From Agelaius tricolor (Eukaryota > Chordata > Aves > Passeriformes > Icteridae): 64,000 bases of DNA. Shown in pieces: positions 63,521-64,000 of this stretch. The notes under the pieces are model-generated. The model worked only from the letters and a program-made list of their open reading frames with translations, searched no databases and was not told where the DNA came from. How positions within the stretch are numbered: the first letter of the stretch is position 1; each line of letters opens with the position of its first letter. Position numbers and translations under genes: made by a program. The stretch spans positions 83,911,001-83,975,000 of the forward strand of contig JALJCS010000002.1 of the NCBI GenBank assembly GCA_023055355.1. Reading direction: 5' to 3'.

Positions 63521-64000
63521 TTGGATTCAGAGAACTCTCCAGTCAAGTTCTGATTATCTCCAGAGGATGGAAAACCCAGAGTTTCTCCAGAACCTACACC
63601 TTCCAAAGCCACCACATATTTGCAGTAACTCCTTCAGGATATGCACATTTCCATCTGACACACCACTTCTTGGGAATCCCTATGCTGGCTTGGCATCAGC
63701 TTGTGATCCTCATTAAAATAGCTCCTCAGCCCTTGACCATTTGGCCCACATCACTTCCTGGCTTATTGGAAATCAGGAAGAAAAGCTGGACCCCAAATCA
63801 GTAGTTTCTGTCTTCAGGCAGGAGGCAGTCACATGTTACTGATTGGATCATAGGTTTTGGAAGTCTTCCATGGAAATCTCACAGCACTGCGGATTGTTCT
63901 GGCACCTTACAATCTCAGCCTTTCTGAATCAATGCTCTAGCTTTCTTCTATCAAATATTTTCCAGAGAAATCTTATTAAAATTTTTTATATGATTTCAAA
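63521..64000. other. No recognised gene
   Basis: Non-coding to the window edge; nothing recognised. Confidence 0.5.

Noticed and set aside
1..64000. CRISPR arrays, bacterial operons, tRNA or rRNA genes
   Set aside because: The sequence is vertebrate in character; no spaced direct repeats, tRNA-like cloverleaf or rRNA segments were seen.

Overview
The window looks like bird nuclear DNA, most likely from a songbird. The evidence is several fragments of CR1 LINEs with the avian 3' end (ttccaaccca followed by attctatgat-type repeats), ERVL- and ERVK-type LTR remnants, an AT-rich background without long open frames, and a class II (beta-like) endogenous retrovirus of a kind common in passerines. 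Placement in songbirds is an inference; birds as such is well supported by CR1. I recognise no host protein-coding exon, tRNA or rRNA.

The centrepiece is one complete provirus on the minus strand, 24915-33566, flanked by a 6-bp target duplication (tcatgg, 24909-24914 and 33567-33572). In viral order (right to left) it reads: 5' LTR (32909-33566), lysine-type primer binding site (32887-32905), leader with a small uORF and a splice donor (32663/32664), gag (32468-30630), a -1 frameshift site A AAA AAC placed directly before the gag stop, a single pro-pol frame (to 27031), an env splice acceptor (26981), env (26934-25642), a polypurine tract (25574-25587) and the 3' LTR (24915-25573). All three frames are open, the catalytic residues I can check are present, and the two LTRs differ only by one G in a G-run, so the insertion is very recent. 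The gag-pro-pol part looks betaretroviral (ERVK-like). The Env has alpharetrovirus-type transmembrane features: an internal fusion peptide between cysteines, CX6CC, and a furin site.

The products would work together as in any simple retrovirus. Unspliced RNA gives Gag, and by frameshifting Gag-Pro-Pol (protease, reverse transcriptase, RNase H, integrase). A singly spliced RNA gives Env. Two departures from a textbook betaretrovirus stand out: pro and pol share one frame, so only one frameshift is needed, and the nucleocapsid has one zinc knuckle.

The flanks, 1-24908 and 33573-64000, hold old repeats: CR1 pieces near 11.5, 33.6, 34.6, 42.8, 50.8 and 63.5 kb, an ERVL-type solo LTR near 21.5-21.9 kb, a probable solo LTR of ERVK-like layout near 16.9-17.2 kb, a weaker LTR-like promoter block near 9 kb, and homopolymer tracts. 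The rest looks like ordinary intergenic or intronic DNA. Alignments were by eye, so old repeat boundaries are approximate.
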